A DNA stretch of 64,000 bases from Streptococcus oralis (GTDB lineage: Bacteria; Bacillota; Bacilli; Lactobacillales; Streptococcaceae): contig NZ_CP079724.1 in assembly GCF_019334565.1 (NCBI RefSeq), forward strand, positions 62,001 through 126,000, read 5' to 3'. The translations under genes were made by a program, and so were the position numbers. Position 1 is the stretch's first letter. Every line of letters begins with the position of its first letter. The notes beneath the pieces are model-generated. The model had not been told where the DNA came from. It did no database searches and saw nothing but the letters and a program-made list of their open reading frames with translations. Of this stretch, positions 32,905-42,498 are shown piece by piece.

Positions 32905-33270
32905 GAAATTAAACTGTTGAATATTGGATTAAAGCTATTTTTAAACTACTTAAAATAAAACCTTGTCAAACCAGATTTTAAGTTTATAAAGAATTTTTGA
33001 AAAATCTAGATGCTGTATGAATCTCTACATTTCTCTCTACCTTTTTTCGCAGACAGTTATAAAGTCTATCAGAATAAGCTTTGTAAGAGGATAAGTTAAT
33101 TTTTACAGAACTAAACTATTCCCCCGTTTAAAAATATTGATTCATATTTTATGAAATTAATCAGTAGATATCGTTCCGAAAATTCTTGATATTACGCTGT
33201 TTTTAATCCAACTGAAGTCCATACTTTCCAAACTAGGTCTTACGATTTGTAAGTAAAAGAACAAATAAAA

Positions 33271-33305
33271 AAGAGGAGCTTGACACTAAAGTTCCTCTTC
33301 TTTTT
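33271..33305 (+). terminator. Terminator-like hairpin between herA and rpmG
   Basis: AAGAGGA and TCCTCTT with an inner CTT/AAG pair, flanked by an A run and CTTTTT, so usable from both strands. From 32905 to 33270 the DNA is AT-rich with no gene I can support. Confidence 0.75.
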
Positions 33306-33333
33306 AAATAAACGAATCAGTTTCTTATTTCAT

Positions 33334-33447
33334 AAAAGGTAGTGAAAAAGGTAGTGATTCGATTGATTCATATCGCAATGTAGTGAAATTTCGAAATTCA
33401 AGAATTGCTTTAAATCAAGGTTTCTAAAGTCTACTGACGAGTAGTGA
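33334..33447 (+). repeat. GTAGTGA direct repeats, possible integrase arm sites next to rpmG
   Basis: AAAAGGTAGTGA occurs twice in tandem (33334-33345 and 33346-33357). The core GTAGTGA occurs again at 33380-33386 and at 33441-33447, the last only 4 bp from the rpmG stop codon. Short direct repeats of this kind near the end of a conserved gene are typical of tyrosine-integrase arm-type binding sites. No integrase gene remains. Confidence 0.5.
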
Positions 33448-33451
33448 ACCC

Positions 33452-33601
33452 TTATTTAACCTCTGTAAACACGACGTGTTTGCGAAGTTTTGGTGAGTAT
33501 TTCTTCAATTGAAGACGGTCTGGAGTGTTACGTTTGTTTTTAGAAGTAAGGTACAAGCGTTCACCAGATTCTTTGTGTTCAAGTGTGATATTTACGCGCA
33601 T
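33452..33601 (-). CDS. rpmG: 50S ribosomal protein L33
   Basis: A 49-residue protein, [20 protein letters not shown] at the start and [12 protein letters not shown] at the end. This is the L33 form without the zinc-binding cysteines. GGGAGA lies before the ATG. It follows rpmF by 15 bp in one operon. Its 3' end borders the accessory region. Confidence 0.95.
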
Positions 33602-33616
33602 GGTATCTCCCTTCTA

Positions 33617-33799
33617 TTATTCAGCTGATGCAGCTTTAGCGATTTTACGTCCTTTGTAGTATCCTTTAAGTGATACGCGGTGAGAACGTGAGTAATCTCC
33701 AGTAGTTTCGTCAAAGTTTACAGATGGAGCTGTTACTTTGTAGTGTGTACGACGTTTGTTTTTCTTCGCTTTTGAAGTGCGACGTGCAGGTACTGCCAT
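33617..33799 (-). CDS. rpmF: 50S ribosomal protein L32
   Basis: A 60-residue basic protein ([20 protein letters not shown] start, then [18 protein letters not shown]). The cysteines of the zinc-ribbon L32 form are missing, as in the cysteine-less paralogue. GGAG lies before the ATG. First gene of the rpmF-rpmG operon. Confidence 0.95.
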
Positions 33800-33855
33800 T
33801 TTGTTTTCTCCTTTAGGTATTTAAATTCGATTCAATCTAGTGATTTTCATCAACC

Positions 33856-33884
33856 ATACTAGGATAACACATTTTTTTTGTAAA
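33856..33884 (-). promoter_or_regulatory. Promoter of rpmF-rpmG
   Basis: On the minus strand TTTACA (33879-33884) and TAGTAT (33856-33861), spacing 17 with an A8 run in the spacer. Confidence 0.7.
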
Positions 33885-33993
33885 GTAAAGTTACTTGACA
33901 AAAAAAGATGAAAAAATTAGAAGTCATTCAATCAAATTAATCGAAATTTTCTGAAAATTCAAGAATTTTCTTCTGTTCATTGCCTTTAAAATG

Positions 33994-34002
33994 TGCTATA
34001 AT
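33994..34002 (+). promoter_or_regulatory. Extended -10 promoter of ilvD
   Basis: TGCTATAAT with a weak -35. The ATG of ilvD follows 27 nt later, behind a GGGAGGG ribosome site. Confidence 0.75.
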
Positions 34003-34029
34003 AGTAAAAACTGAAATGGGAGGGATAAG

Positions 34030-35733
34030 ATGACTGAATTAGATAAACGTCACCGCAGTAGCATTTATGACAGCATGGTTAAATCACCAAACCGTGCCAT
34101 GCTTCGTGCGACTGGTATGACAGATAAGGACTTTGAAACACCGATTGTGGGAGTGATTTCGACTTGGGCGGAAAATACACCATGCAACATCCACTTGCAT
34201 GATTTTGGGAAATTGGCGAAAGAAGGTGTCAAATCCGCAGGCGCTTGGCCTGTGCAGTTTGGAACTATCACGGTAGCCGACGGGATTGCTATGGGAACGC
34301 CTGGTATGCGTTTCTCTCTAACATCTCGTGACATCATTGCAGACTCAATCGAAGCGGCTATGGGTGGTCACAACGTCGATGCTTTCGTTGCTATCGGTGG
34401 CTGTGACAAGAACATGCCTGGTTCTATGATTGCTATTGCCAACATGGATATTCCAGCTATTTTCGCCTATGGTGGTACTATTGCACCGGGAAATCTTGAT
34501 GGCAAAGACATTGACTTGGTTTCTGTCTTTGAGGGAATCGGAAAATGGAACCACGGTGACATGACAGCTGAGGACGTGAAACGTCTCGAATGTAATGCCT
34601 GCCCTGGCCCTGGTGGCTGTGGTGGTATGTATACAGCTAATACCATGGCGACTGCTATCGAAGTTCTCGGTATGAGTTTGCCAGGATCTTCATCTCACCC
34701 AGCTGAATCAGCCGACAAGAAAGAAGATATCGAAGCAGCAGGACGTGCTGTTGTCAAGATGCTGGAGCTTGGTCTCAAACCATCAGATATCTTGACTCGT
34801 GAAGCCTTTGAAGATGCCATTACTGTAACGATGGCTCTCGGTGGTTCTACAAATGCCACTCTTCACTTACTTGCCATTGCCCATGCGGCTAATGTTGACT
34901 TGTCACTTGAAGACTTCAATACAATCCAAGAACGTGTGCCTCACTTGGCCGACTTGAAACCATCTGGTCAGTATGTCTTCCAAGACCTCTATGAAGTCGG
35001 TGGTGTGCCTGCTGTTATGAAGTACCTGTTGGCAAATGGTTTCCTTCATGGCGACCGTATCACATGTACTGGTAAGACAGTCGCTGAAAACTTGGCTGAC
35101 TTTGCAGACCTTACACCAGGCCAAAAAGTCATTATGCCACTTGAAAATCCAAAACGTGCAGACGGTCCGCTTATCATCTTGAATGGTAATCTTGCCCCTG
35201 ACGGTGCGGTTGCTAAAGTATCAGGTGTGAAAGTGCGTCGCCACGTTGGACCAGCTAAGGTCTTTGACTCAGAAGAAGATGCTATCCAGGCTGTTCTGAC
35301 AGATGAAATCGTTGATGGCGATGTAGTCGTTGTTCGTTTCGTGGGACCTAAGGGTGGTCCTGGTATGCCTGAGATGCTGTCGCTTTCATCCATGATTGTT
35401 GGTAAAGGTCAAGGAGACAAGGTTGCTCTCTTGACGGATGGCCGTTTCTCTGGTGGTACTTATGGTCTGGTTGTTGGACATATCGCTCCTGAAGCTCAGG
35501 ATGGTGGACCGATTGCCTACCTTCGTACAGGTGACATCGTTACGGTTGACCAAGATACCAAAGAAATTTCCATGGAAGTATCCGAAGAAGAACTTGAAAA
35601 ACGCAAGGCAGAAACAACCTTGCCACCACTTTACAGCCGTGGTGTCCTCGGTAAATACGCCCACATCGTATCATCCGCTTCTCGCGGAGCCGTGACAGAC
35701 TTCTGGAATATGGATAAGTCAGGTAAAAAATAA
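34030..35733 (+). CDS. ilvD: Dihydroxy-acid dehydratase
   Basis: A 567-residue iron-sulfur enzyme of isoleucine/valine synthesis that dehydrates dihydroxy-isovalerate and dihydroxy-methylvalerate. The cluster cysteines lie in [10 protein letters not shown] (near residue 122) and [20 protein letters not shown] (near 190-205), with the first at the TPCNIH motif (near 57). The C-terminal domain has [23 protein letters not shown]. Full length. It stands alone, away from other ilv genes, and converges with a DUF59 gene. Confidence 0.97.
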   Translation: MTELDKRHRSSIYDSMVKSPNRAMLRATGMTDKDFETPIVGVISTWAENTPCNIHLHDFGKLAKEGVKSAGAWPVQFGTITVADGIAMGTPGMRFSLTSRDIIADSIEAAMGGHNVDAFVAIGGCDKNMPGSMIAIANMDIPAIFAYGGTIAPGNLDGKDIDLVSVFEGIGKWNHGDMTAEDVKRLECNACPGPGGCGGMYTANTMATAIEVLGMSLPGSSSHPAESADKKEDIEAAGRAVVKMLELGLKPSDILTREAFEDAITVTMALGGSTNATLHLLAIAHAANVDLSLEDFNTIQERVPHLADLKPSGQYVFQDLYEVGGVPAVMKYLLANGFLHGDRITCTGKTVAENLADFADLTPGQKVIMPLENPKRADGPLIILNGNLAPDGAVAKVSGVKVRRHVGPAKVFDSEEDAIQAVLTDEIVDGDVVVVRFVGPKGGPGMPEMLSLSSMIVGKGQGDKVALLTDGRFSGGTYGLVVGHIAPEAQDGGPIAYLRTGDIVTVDQDTKEISMEVSEEELEKRKAETTLPPLYSRGVLGKYAHIVSSASRGAVTDFWNMDKSGKK

Positions 35734-35740
35734 ACAAGAA

Positions 35741-35769
35741 AAGCAAGCCAACTTCGGCTTGCTTCTTTT
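35741..35769 (+). terminator. Terminator between ilvD and the DUF59 gene
   Basis: AAGCAAGCC, loop AACTTC, GGCTTGCTT, then CTTTTT. An A-rich left flank lets it serve the convergent gene too. Confidence 0.9.
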
Positions 35770-35793
35770 TATCTTCAAAAGTGATTTGCCTGC

Positions 35794-36135
35794 TTAACGA
35801 GGTGGTAGTCCAAGGGCAATACGGCCGTAGCGACTGATTCGTGTAATCTTCCAAGCGGGTGACCAGGTGACTTCAACTTTGACGTCCTCGATACCCTCGA
35901 TTTGTTTGAGACCTGCGACGATTTCGATAGGCAAGCTTTCGGCGCAATCGCAGGCAGTGTCGGTAAAGGTCATGACAATCTTGCAGAGACCTGTTTCATC
36001 CAGATTAATTTCATAAATCAACCCTAGATTGTAAACATCCAATTCTACATCTGTATCAAAAACCTTCTCTAGTTTTTCGATAATTTGGTCTTGTAAGGCC
36101 AAAGCGCGGTCATTGATTTTGATATCGTCTCTCAT
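35794..36135 (-). CDS. DUF59/MIP18-family iron-sulfur assembly factor-like protein
   Basis: A 113-residue protein. It has the DUF59 layout: FDTDVELDVYNLGLIYEINL, then a strand with VMTFTDTACDCAESLPIEIV, where the cysteines correspond to the reactive cysteine of SufT/PaaD-like proteins, and VEVTWSPAWKITRIS. Such proteins help install Fe-S clusters. It lies convergent to ilvD, whose product needs an Fe-S cluster; the two may be linked in function, but only position supports that. GGAGGG lies before the ATG. Confidence 0.88.
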   Translation of the reverse strand: MRDDIKINDRALALQDQIIEKLEKVFDTDVELDVYNLGLIYEINLDETGLCKIVMTFTDTACDCAESLPIEIVAGLKQIEGIEDVKVEVTWSPAWKITRISRYGRIALGLPPR

Positions 36136-36265
36136 AACAGTCCCTCCACGTGATAAATATCCTCTATTTTCTCATAATTCTGACAATTTGGCAAGTTTTT
36201 GATGAATTTTCTGAAAAAGACTCTCTTGAGATTTTCTACTCTCACTGTTTTAATCCCTTTATTTA

Positions 36266-36274
36266 TGGTAAAAT
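36266..36274 (+). promoter_or_regulatory. Extended -10 promoter of hisS
   Basis: TGGTAAAAT, the same TATGGTAAAAT-type box found before rpsD and aspS. Confidence 0.7.
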
Positions 36275-36303
36275 AAGACTATTAAGTTTAAAGAGGATTC
36301 CCT

Positions 36304-37584
36304 ATGAAATTACAAAAACCAAAAGGAACGCAGGATATTTTACCTGCTGAGTCTGCTAAATGGCAGTATGTTGAGGGCTTTGCCCGTGAAATTTTCAAGC
36401 GTTATAACTATGCAGAAGTGCGCACGCCTATTTTTGAGCATTACGAGGTCATCAGCCGCTCTGTCGGAGATACGACCGATATCGTGACCAAGGAAATGTA
36501 CGATTTTTATGACAAGGGTGACCGCCATATTACCCTCCGTCCAGAAGGAACTGCGCCCGTTGTTCGCTCTTATGTGGAAAATAAACTCTTCGCACCAGAA
36601 GTGCAAAAGCCAAGTAAGTTCTATTACATGGGCCCTATGTTCCGTTATGAGCGTCCACAGGCAGGGCGTTTACGCCAATTTCACCAGATTGGTGTCGAGT
36701 GCTTTGGCTCTAGCAATCCAGCTACCGATGTGGAAACCATCGCTATGGCAGCTCATTTCTTGAAAGAAATCGGCATCCAAGGTGTCAAATTACACCTCAA
36801 CACTCTCGGAAATCCTGAGAGCCGTGCGGCCTATCGTCAAGCCTTGATCGACTATTTGACACCGCTCAAGGAGACCTTGTCTAAGGATAGCCAACGTCGC
36901 TTGGAGGAAAATCCTCTTCGTGTCTTGGACTCTAAGGAAAAAGAAGACAAGGTGGCAGTGGAGAATGCGCCGTCTATCTTGGATTTCCTTGATGAAGAAA
37001 GCCAAGCTCACTTTGATGCTGTGCGTCAGATGTTGGAAAATCTGGGTGTAGACTACATCATTGATACCAATATGGTGCGTGGTCTGGACTACTACAACCA
37101 CACAATTTTCGAGTTCATCACTGAAATCGAGGGCAATGAATTGACAGTCTGTGCGGGTGGTCGCTATGATGGCTTAGTTGCCTATTTTGGTGGTCCTGAG
37201 ACTGCTGGATTTGGTTTTGGACTTGGTGTAGAGCGCCTGCTTCTCATTCTTGAAAAGCAAGGTGTGGCCCTTCCTATAGAGAACGCTCTAGATGTTTATA
37301 TCGCAGTTTTGGGTGAAGGAGCAAATGTTAAGGCCTTGGAGTTGGTACAAGCCCTTCGCCAACAAGGATTCAAAGCAGAGCGTGATTACCTCAACCGTAA
37401 ACTCAAAGCTCAGTTCAAGTCCGCCGATGTCTTTGCAGCTAAGACTCTCATCACGCTAGGCGAGAGTGAAGTTGAAAGCGGACAAGTGACAGTCAAGAAC
37501 AACCAAACACGAGAAGAAGTGCAAATGTCGCTTGATGCTATTAGCCAAAACTTCTCAGAAATCTTTGAAAAACTAGGATTTTAA
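36304..37584 (+). CDS. hisS: Histidyl-tRNA synthetase
   Basis: A 426-residue class II synthetase. Motif 1 region [20 protein letters not shown], motif 2 [20 protein letters not shown], the histidine-specific [14 protein letters not shown] and motif 3 [13 protein letters not shown] are all present, followed by the anticodon-binding domain (about 330-426). AGAGGA lies before the ATG. Confidence 0.97.
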   Translation: MKLQKPKGTQDILPAESAKWQYVEGFAREIFKRYNYAEVRTPIFEHYEVISRSVGDTTDIVTKEMYDFYDKGDRHITLRPEGTAPVVRSYVENKLFAPEVQKPSKFYYMGPMFRYERPQAGRLRQFHQIGVECFGSSNPATDVETIAMAAHFLKEIGIQGVKLHLNTLGNPESRAAYRQALIDYLTPLKETLSKDSQRRLEENPLRVLDSKEKEDKVAVENAPSILDFLDEESQAHFDAVRQMLENLGVDYIIDTNMVRGLDYYNHTIFEFITEIEGNELTVCAGGRYDGLVAYFGGPETAGFGFGLGVERLLLILEKQGVALPIENALDVYIAVLGEGANVKALELVQALRQQGFKAERDYLNRKLKAQFKSADVFAAKTLITLGESEVESGQVTVKNNQTREEVQMSLDAISQNFSEIFEKLGF

Positions 37585-37597
37585 TGACAGATAAGCT

Positions 37598-37627
37598 GGT
37601 CAGGAATACATCCTGACCCTCTTTTTC
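37598..37627 (+). terminator. Terminator of hisS
   Basis: GGTCAGGA, loop ATACA, TCCTGACC, then CTCTTTTTC. Confidence 0.9.
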
Positions 37628-37765
37628 CTAGGATTAACATTGCTCTTGCTTGCTCCAAAATATCTTTATAAAACTATTACTACCGTTTCTATTTTTGCAA
37701 GAGGAATTCGCTTATTATCCCTTTTAGTTGCGACTGTATTCCACATTTTTATCAAGATGATGTAA
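37619..37765 (+). pseudogene. Possible remnant of a small membrane-protein gene
   Basis: Directly after the hisS terminator a frame of 48 codons without an ATG reads LFFLGLTLLLLAPKYLYKT, ITTVSIFARGIRLLSLLVA, TVFHIFIKMM and stops at 37763-37765. It is hydrophobic with basic residues, like the end of a small membrane protein. With no start codon or ribosome site it is best seen as a remnant. Confidence 0.35.
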
Positions 37766-37803
37766 ATAACAATGCTAAGTCTTCATTTCAATAGGAGGCC
37801 CAT

Positions 37804-38445
37804 ATGAACTTACTTAAAAATCTTGGCTGGTTTCTTCTAGCCATTCTATCCTTTTACTTTGGCTATGGTCTGGTTCAGAGTATGGCTTTATCAGCGCTTG
37901 ACCTAGGGGCTTCAATCTTTGGAGTCTTACCACTTTATATCGCCCTGTCAGGGGCCTATGTTTATGGAGTTTACAGATGGTATCGGACAGAAAAGGTTAG
38001 CATCCAGACAACAGCTTTTAATCGTTATATTTGGTTGCCAACTCTGGTTTTGCTAGTGGCGATTACAGCCCAGTTCTTTTTGCCAGATGATCCGTCGGTC
38101 AATCAACAAATCGTATCACAATTGACAGTTACTCAGCCTGTCTTTGGTTTCTTTATGGTAGTGGTCTTTGCTCCTTTGACGGAAGAACTCATCTTTAGAG
38201 GGATGCTGGCGCGCTATCTCTTTCCTAAGCAGAACAACAGCAAACAGACAGCTCTGTTTCTCCTTGTATCGAGTGTCCTTTTTGCCTTGATTCATTTTCC
38301 AGGGACTTTGCAACAGTTTTTAGTTTATGCTAGTCTGGGATTGAGTTTGGGTCTGGCTTATGTGAGCCGAAAAGGTCTTCTTTACAGCATTTCTCTCCAC
38401 GCTTTGAATAATTTAATCGGCTTTTTGATGATACTCATGCTATAA
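37804..38445 (+). CDS. CPBP-family intramembrane metalloprotease-like protein
   Basis: A 213-residue membrane protein of the CAAX protease / bacteriocin-processing (Abi) family. The three family motifs are seen: APLTEELIFRGML (Glu-Glu and Arg) near residue 122, LFALIHFPGT (His) near 161, and HALNNLIGF near 202. In streptococci such proteins often give immunity to, or process, small peptides, but many have no known role. AGGAGG lies before the ATG; a small gene follows after 17 bp. Confidence 0.9.
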   Translation: MNLLKNLGWFLLAILSFYFGYGLVQSMALSALDLGASIFGVLPLYIALSGAYVYGVYRWYRTEKVSIQTTAFNRYIWLPTLVLLVAITAQFFLPDDPSVNQQIVSQLTVTQPVFGFFMVVVFAPLTEELIFRGMLARYLFPKQNNSKQTALFLLVSSVLFALIHFPGTLQQFLVYASLGLSLGLAYVSRKGLLYSISLHALNNLIGFLMILML

Positions 38446-38462
38446 TAGAATCAGGAGGTCAC

Positions 38463-38681
38463 ATGAAACGAGTAATTTTATTAGCAGTGATACAGGCAGT
38501 CGTTCTCTTCTTTATTATCGGGGGGCTTGCCTATGCCTTTAAAGGCGATTTCTTCTACAACAATCTAGCAGTGATTTTTGCACCTATTGCAGGAATCATG
38601 CGCTTTGCGACGGCCTATGCGACGGAGATTGTTCTACCTAAAAAGGCAGCTGAGATTGCTGAAAAGCGTAAAAAAGATTAA
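38463..38681 (+). CDS. Small membrane protein of unknown function
   Basis: A 72-residue protein with two hydrophobic segments (about 5-25 and 32-50) and a very basic C-terminal tail (AAEIAEKRKKD). AGGAGGTC lies before the ATG and it sits 17 bp after the CPBP gene, so they probably form an operon. No family recognised. Confidence 0.8.
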   Translation: MKRVILLAVIQAVVLFFIIGGLAYAFKGDFFYNNLAVIFAPIAGIMRFATAYATEIVLPKKAAEIAEKRKKD

Positions 38682-38696
38682 GAATCATAATCAGAG

Positions 38697-38726
38697 AATC
38701 CGATGACGTTTTCATCGGATTTTTTG
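38697..38726 (+). terminator. Terminator after the CPBP operon
   Basis: AATCCGATGA, a 5-base loop, TCATCGGATT and a T run. Confidence 0.9.
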
Positions 38727-38795
38727 TTTGTTTGTTTTGATTCCTAAAGTCAATCAAACTTTTCTGCTGATTTTCATGAAGAGCCTGCGCTTTTA

Positions 38796-38804
38796 TGGTA
38801 AAAT
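38796..38804 (+). promoter_or_regulatory. Extended -10 promoter of aspS
   Basis: TGGTAAAAT preceded by TTTTA, 28 nt before the aspS ATG. Confidence 0.7.
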
Positions 38805-38832
38805 AGTAACAGAATAAAAGAGGAGAGAAAAC

Positions 38833-40596
38833 ATGAAACGTAGTATGTATGCTGGTCGTGTTCGTGAGGAACACATCGGACAAGAAATGACCTTGAAAGG
38901 ATGGGTTGGCCGTCGTCGTGACCTGGGTGGTTTGATCTTTATCGACCTTCGTGACCGTGAAGGGATCATGCAGTTGGTTATCAACCCTGAAAAAGTTTCA
39001 GCAGAAGTTATGGCAACAGCTGAAAGCCTTCGTAGCGAATTTGTCATCGAGGTGACTGGACAAGTCGCTGCGCGTGAACAGGCAAATGATAAATTGCCAA
39101 CTGGTGCGGTTGAGTTGAACGTGACAGCTTTGACAGTGCTTAACACAGCTAAAACAACGCCTTTTGAGATTAAAGATGGGATTGAGGCCAATGACGATAC
39201 ACGTTTGCGTTACCGTTACCTTGACCTTCGTCGTCCAGAAATGCTAGAAAACCTTAAGCTTCGTGCCAAGGTGACCCACTCTATCCGTAACTACTTGGAT
39301 GAGTTGGAGTTTATCGATGTGGAGACGCCATTCCTTTCTAAATCAACGCCAGAAGGGGCGCGTGACTATTTGGTGCCATCTCGTGTCAATAAAGGGCATT
39401 TCTACGCTCTTCCTCAGAGCCCACAAATCACGAAACAGCTTTTGATGAATGCTGGGTTTGACCGTTACTACCAAATCGTTAAATGTTTCCGTGACGAGGA
39501 CTTGCGTGGTGATCGTCAGCCTGAGTTTACCCAGGTCGACTTGGAAACATCCTTCCTTACGGAGCAAGAAATCCAAGATATTACAGAAGGATTGATTGCG
39601 CGCGTGATGAAAGAAACAAAAGGTATCGAAGTAACGCTTCCATTTCCTCGTATGAAATACGATGATGCGATGGCTCTTTACGGTTCTGACAAACCTGATA
39701 CCCGTTTTGACATGTTGCTTCAGGACTTGACAGAAGTTGTCAAGGGTGTTGATTTCAAAGTCTTCTCAGAAGCACCTGCCGTTAAAGCCATTGTGGTCAA
39801 AGGGGCTGCGGACAACTACTCACGTAAAGACATCGACAAGATGACCGAAGTAGCCAAACAGTACGGTGCCAAAGGTCTTGCTTGGGTCAAGGTAGTTGAT
39901 GGAGAATTAAATGGACCGGTTGCCAAGTTCTTAACTGGGATTCAAGCAGACTTGACTGCAGCACTTGCTCTTGAAGACAAGGATTTGGTTCTCTTTGTGG
40001 CGGATACGCTTGAAGTGGCGAATGCAACACTAGGTGCCCTTCGTGGCCGTATTGCCAAAGAGCTTGGTTTGATTGATAACGATAAGTTCAACTTCCTTTG
40101 GGTGGTTGATTGGCCAATGTTTGAATGGTCTGAAGAAGAAGGCCGCTACATGAGCGCCCACCATCCATTTACCCTTCCACAGGAAGAAACAGCTCACGAA
40201 TTAGAAGGTGATTTGGCTAAGGTTCGTGCCATTGCTTACGATATCGTCTTGAACGGCTATGAGCTTGGTGGTGGTAGTCTTCGTATCAACCAAAAAGACC
40301 TTCAAGAACGCATGTTTAAGGCTCTTGGTTTCTCAGCTGAAGAAGCCAATGACCAGTTTGGTTTCCTTCTTGAGGCTATGGACTATGGTTTCCCACCACA
40401 CGGTGGTTTGGCTATCGGACTTGACCGATTTGTAATGCTCTTAGCAGGAGAAGAAAATATCCGTGAAGTCATTGCCTTCCCTAAGAATAACAAGGCAACC
40501 GACCCAATGACACAAGCTCCATCAACAGTCGCTCTCAAACAACTAGAGGAACTCAGCTTACAAGTAGAAGAAGATGAAACAAGCAAAACAAATTAA
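38833..40596 (+). CDS. aspS: Aspartyl-tRNA synthetase
   Basis: A 587-residue class II synthetase of the bacterial type. OB-fold anticodon domain at the N-terminus ([20 protein letters not shown]), motif 1 [20 protein letters not shown], motif 2 [20 protein letters not shown], the bacterial GAD insertion (about 290-410) and motif 3 [23 protein letters not shown] lies before the ATG. The yitT gene starts inside its last codons. Confidence 0.97.
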   Translation: MKRSMYAGRVREEHIGQEMTLKGWVGRRRDLGGLIFIDLRDREGIMQLVINPEKVSAEVMATAESLRSEFVIEVTGQVAAREQANDKLPTGAVELNVTALTVLNTAKTTPFEIKDGIEANDDTRLRYRYLDLRRPEMLENLKLRAKVTHSIRNYLDELEFIDVETPFLSKSTPEGARDYLVPSRVNKGHFYALPQSPQITKQLLMNAGFDRYYQIVKCFRDEDLRGDRQPEFTQVDLETSFLTEQEIQDITEGLIARVMKETKGIEVTLPFPRMKYDDAMALYGSDKPDTRFDMLLQDLTEVVKGVDFKVFSEAPAVKAIVVKGAADNYSRKDIDKMTEVAKQYGAKGLAWVKVVDGELNGPVAKFLTGIQADLTAALALEDKDLVLFVADTLEVANATLGALRGRIAKELGLIDNDKFNFLWVVDWPMFEWSEEEGRYMSAHHPFTLPQEETAHELEGDLAKVRAIAYDIVLNGYELGGGSLRINQKDLQERMFKALGFSAEEANDQFGFLLEAMDYGFPPHGGLAIGLDRFVMLLAGEENIREVIAFPKNNKATDPMTQAPSTVALKQLEELSLQVEEDETSKTN

Positions 40597-41515
40597 GCGG
40601 TGGCGCTACTATCTGCGCCGCTTTGCTTATCAGATAAAAATCTTACGAGTTTTACAAAGTATCTCTCGGGAAAAATATGATGAGAAAGTCTCGGCTTCTC
40701 TGGTTTATGGCTTTTTGTCAGCAGTAGCAGTCAATTTCTTTTTTCAACCAGGACACGTTTACTCCAGTGGTGCGACGGGTCTAGCACAGATTATCTCTGC
40801 TTTGAGTAATCACTGGTTTGGTTTTTACGTTCCGATATCGCTAACCTTTTATGCTATCAATTTTCCGTTGATGATTTTGGCTTGGTATCAGATAGGGCAT
40901 AAGTTTACAATCTTTACCTTTATCACAGTATCCATGAGTTCCCTCTTTATCCAGCTTGTGCCAGTTGTGACCCTGACAGAGGATCCCATCATCAATGCCC
41001 TTTTTGGGGGTGTTGTCATGGGCTTGGGGATTGGTTTTGCGCTCCGTAACAATATTTCTAGCGGAGGTACAGATATCGTTAGTCTGACCATTCGAAAGAA
41101 AACAGGGAGAAATGTCGGTAGTATTTCTTTCTTAGTGAATGGGACGATTATGCTGATAGCAGGTTTGACCTTTGGTTGGAAATACGCTCTTTACTCCATG
41201 ATTACCATCTTTGTCTCCAGTCGTGTGACAGACGCGGTCTTTACCAAGCAAAAACGAATGCAGGCCATGATTGTGACCAATAATCCTGATAAGGTAATCG
41301 CAAAAATCCATAAAAAATTGCACCGCGGAGCAACCATGATCCACGATGCAGAAGGAACCTATAATCATGAGAGAAAAGCAGTCTTGATTACGGTTATCAC
41401 ACGAGCAGAGTTTAATGATTTTAAACACATCATGAAACAGGTCGATCCGACAGCCTTTGTCTCTGTATCCGAAAATGTCCACATCCTAGGACGATTTGTA
41501 GAAACAGACAATTAG
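40574..41515 (+). CDS. YitT-family membrane protein
   Basis: A 313-residue protein with five to six hydrophobic segments between about residues 35 and 225 and a cytoplasmic C-terminal DUF2179 domain (about 225-310). [11 protein letters not shown] and [16 protein letters not shown] are typical of YitT proteins. The ATG at 40574 overlaps aspS by 23 bp, so it is translated from the aspS message. Function of the family is unknown. A palindromic element follows 10 bp after the stop. Confidence 0.88.
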   Translation: MKQAKQIKRWRYYLRRFAYQIKILRVLQSISREKYDEKVSASLVYGFLSAVAVNFFFQPGHVYSSGATGLAQIISALSNHWFGFYVPISLTFYAINFPLMILAWYQIGHKFTIFTFITVSMSSLFIQLVPVVTLTEDPIINALFGGVVMGLGIGFALRNNISSGGTDIVSLTIRKKTGRNVGSISFLVNGTIMLIAGLTFGWKYALYSMITIFVSSRVTDAVFTKQKRMQAMIVTNNPDKVIAKIHKKLHRGATMIHDAEGTYNHERKAVLITVITRAEFNDFKHIMKQVDPTAFVSVSENVHILGRFVETDN

Positions 41516-41525
41516 ACATGAAAAG

Positions 41526-41571
41526 ACAGCACCCCATAAGTTAGATTTTTGTTTAACTTATGGGGTGCTGT
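41526..41571 (+). repeat. Palindromic repeat element, copy C
   Basis: A perfect 18-bp inverted repeat (41526-41543 and 41554-41571) with a 10-base loop. It contains CACCCCATAAGTTAGA, the core seen in copies A and B with CAAAAG changed to CATAAG on both arms. It lies between yitT and the convergent NTPase gene and can end both messages. It is one border of the GNAT-ASCH-NTPase cassette. Confidence 0.88.
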
Positions 41572-41591
41572 TCATATTTCAAAATTTATCT

Positions 41592-42113
41592 CTAGACATT
41601 TAATAGATTTTTGAGTTCTCCTAATTTTAAATCACTATCATAAATAAAAATGGGGATATTTTTTAAACGAGAGAATTCCAAAGCTTGATTCTCCTCACTA
41701 TCTTGAAAAGATTCAATCAATTCTTGTTCCCAGTACTGATTATCCCTTTTCTCTAATCTCTCTCGAATAATTACAGGATGCTCTTTCTTCAATATAATTT
41801 TACTGATTTCCAAGCCATCAAAAGTAGAAAAAGGCAATTCGACTATTTCCTTCGAATGATTCAAAAGGGTAAAATGTCCATCCAATATCACAACATCATT
41901 ATCATTAAATGGATAGTTCGCTAATTCTTGTTTCCACAGTTCTTGATTGTTAGCAATATTTTTTGTGAACTTATCGGATGACTGTATTTTATTTCCTGCC
42001 TGACGAATTAAATTACTGATTGATAAAGCAACAAATTGCACATCCTTTTTCAGATTCTCTAACAAAGTGGTTTTACCAACTCCATGAACGCCCACTAATA
42101 AAATATATTTCAA
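41592..42113 (-). CDS. P-loop NTPase (adenylate-kinase-like), third gene of cassette
   Basis: A 173-residue protein. Walker A GVHGVGKTTLL (residues 8-18) follows the first strand; VVILDGHFTLL near residue 95 is the Walker B-like strand; IRERLEKRDNQYW near 136 resembles the LID arginines of small-molecule kinases. This suggests a nucleoside/nucleotide kinase or a regulatory ATPase. Its ATG is 1 bp from the ASCH stop, so it is translationally coupled. The three cassette genes are AT-rich compared with aspS and mal genes. Confidence 0.75.
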   Translation of the reverse strand: MKYILLVGVHGVGKTTLLENLKKDVQFVALSISNLIRQAGNKIQSSDKFTKNIANNQELWKQELANYPFNDNDVVILDGHFTLLNHSKEIVELPFSTFDGLEISKIILKKEHPVIIRERLEKRDNQYWEQELIESFQDSEENQALEFSRLKNIPIFIYDSDLKLGELKNLLNV

Positions 42114-42114
42114 A

Positions 42115-42498
42115 CTAATACCTCCCTATATAACAAAAAGATTGAGGCGCCGCTTTTATTGTGGAATCAAATTCTGATAAATCAAGATGTTTTTTGTACT
42201 CTTTAAACATTTTAATCTGAATAGCAAAACCGCTATCTCTATCTTTAAAGTATTCATAGAAAAATTCCTCAGAAATACCAGATAGATGTTTGGTATCATT
42301 CCATAGTTTATCTATATTTTCTTCTAAAATAGTTTCAATTTCGAATTCTCCAACTACTTTACCGTATGGCTTCGTTGCATAAACTACGATTGAAGAAACA
42401 TCTGGACGCTTAAAAACCTTTTTTCGATACTCGAACTTTTTCCTCCCTTCTATAATTTCTTCTACAAACTCTGGCTTAATTGATAATAAAGCTTTCAT
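42115..42498 (-). CDS. ASCH-domain protein, second gene of cassette
   Basis: A 127-residue protein made of one ASCH domain (PUA-like fold): MKALLSIKPEFVEEIIEGRK, then KFEYRKKVFK, the GxK-E-R signature of the ligand cleft, and VVYATKPYGKVVGEFEIETI. ASCH domains bind RNA or modified nucleotides; the family is named for its proposed link to transcription coactivation and RNA. Its start lies 23 bp inside the GNAT gene. Closely packed operon order GNAT, ASCH, NTPase. Confidence 0.85.
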   Translation of the reverse strand: MKALLSIKPEFVEEIIEGRKKFEYRKKVFKRPDVSSIVVYATKPYGKVVGEFEIETILEENIDKLWNDTKHLSGISEEFFYEYFKDRDSGFAIQIKMFKEYKKHLDLSEFDSTIKAAPQSFCYIGRY

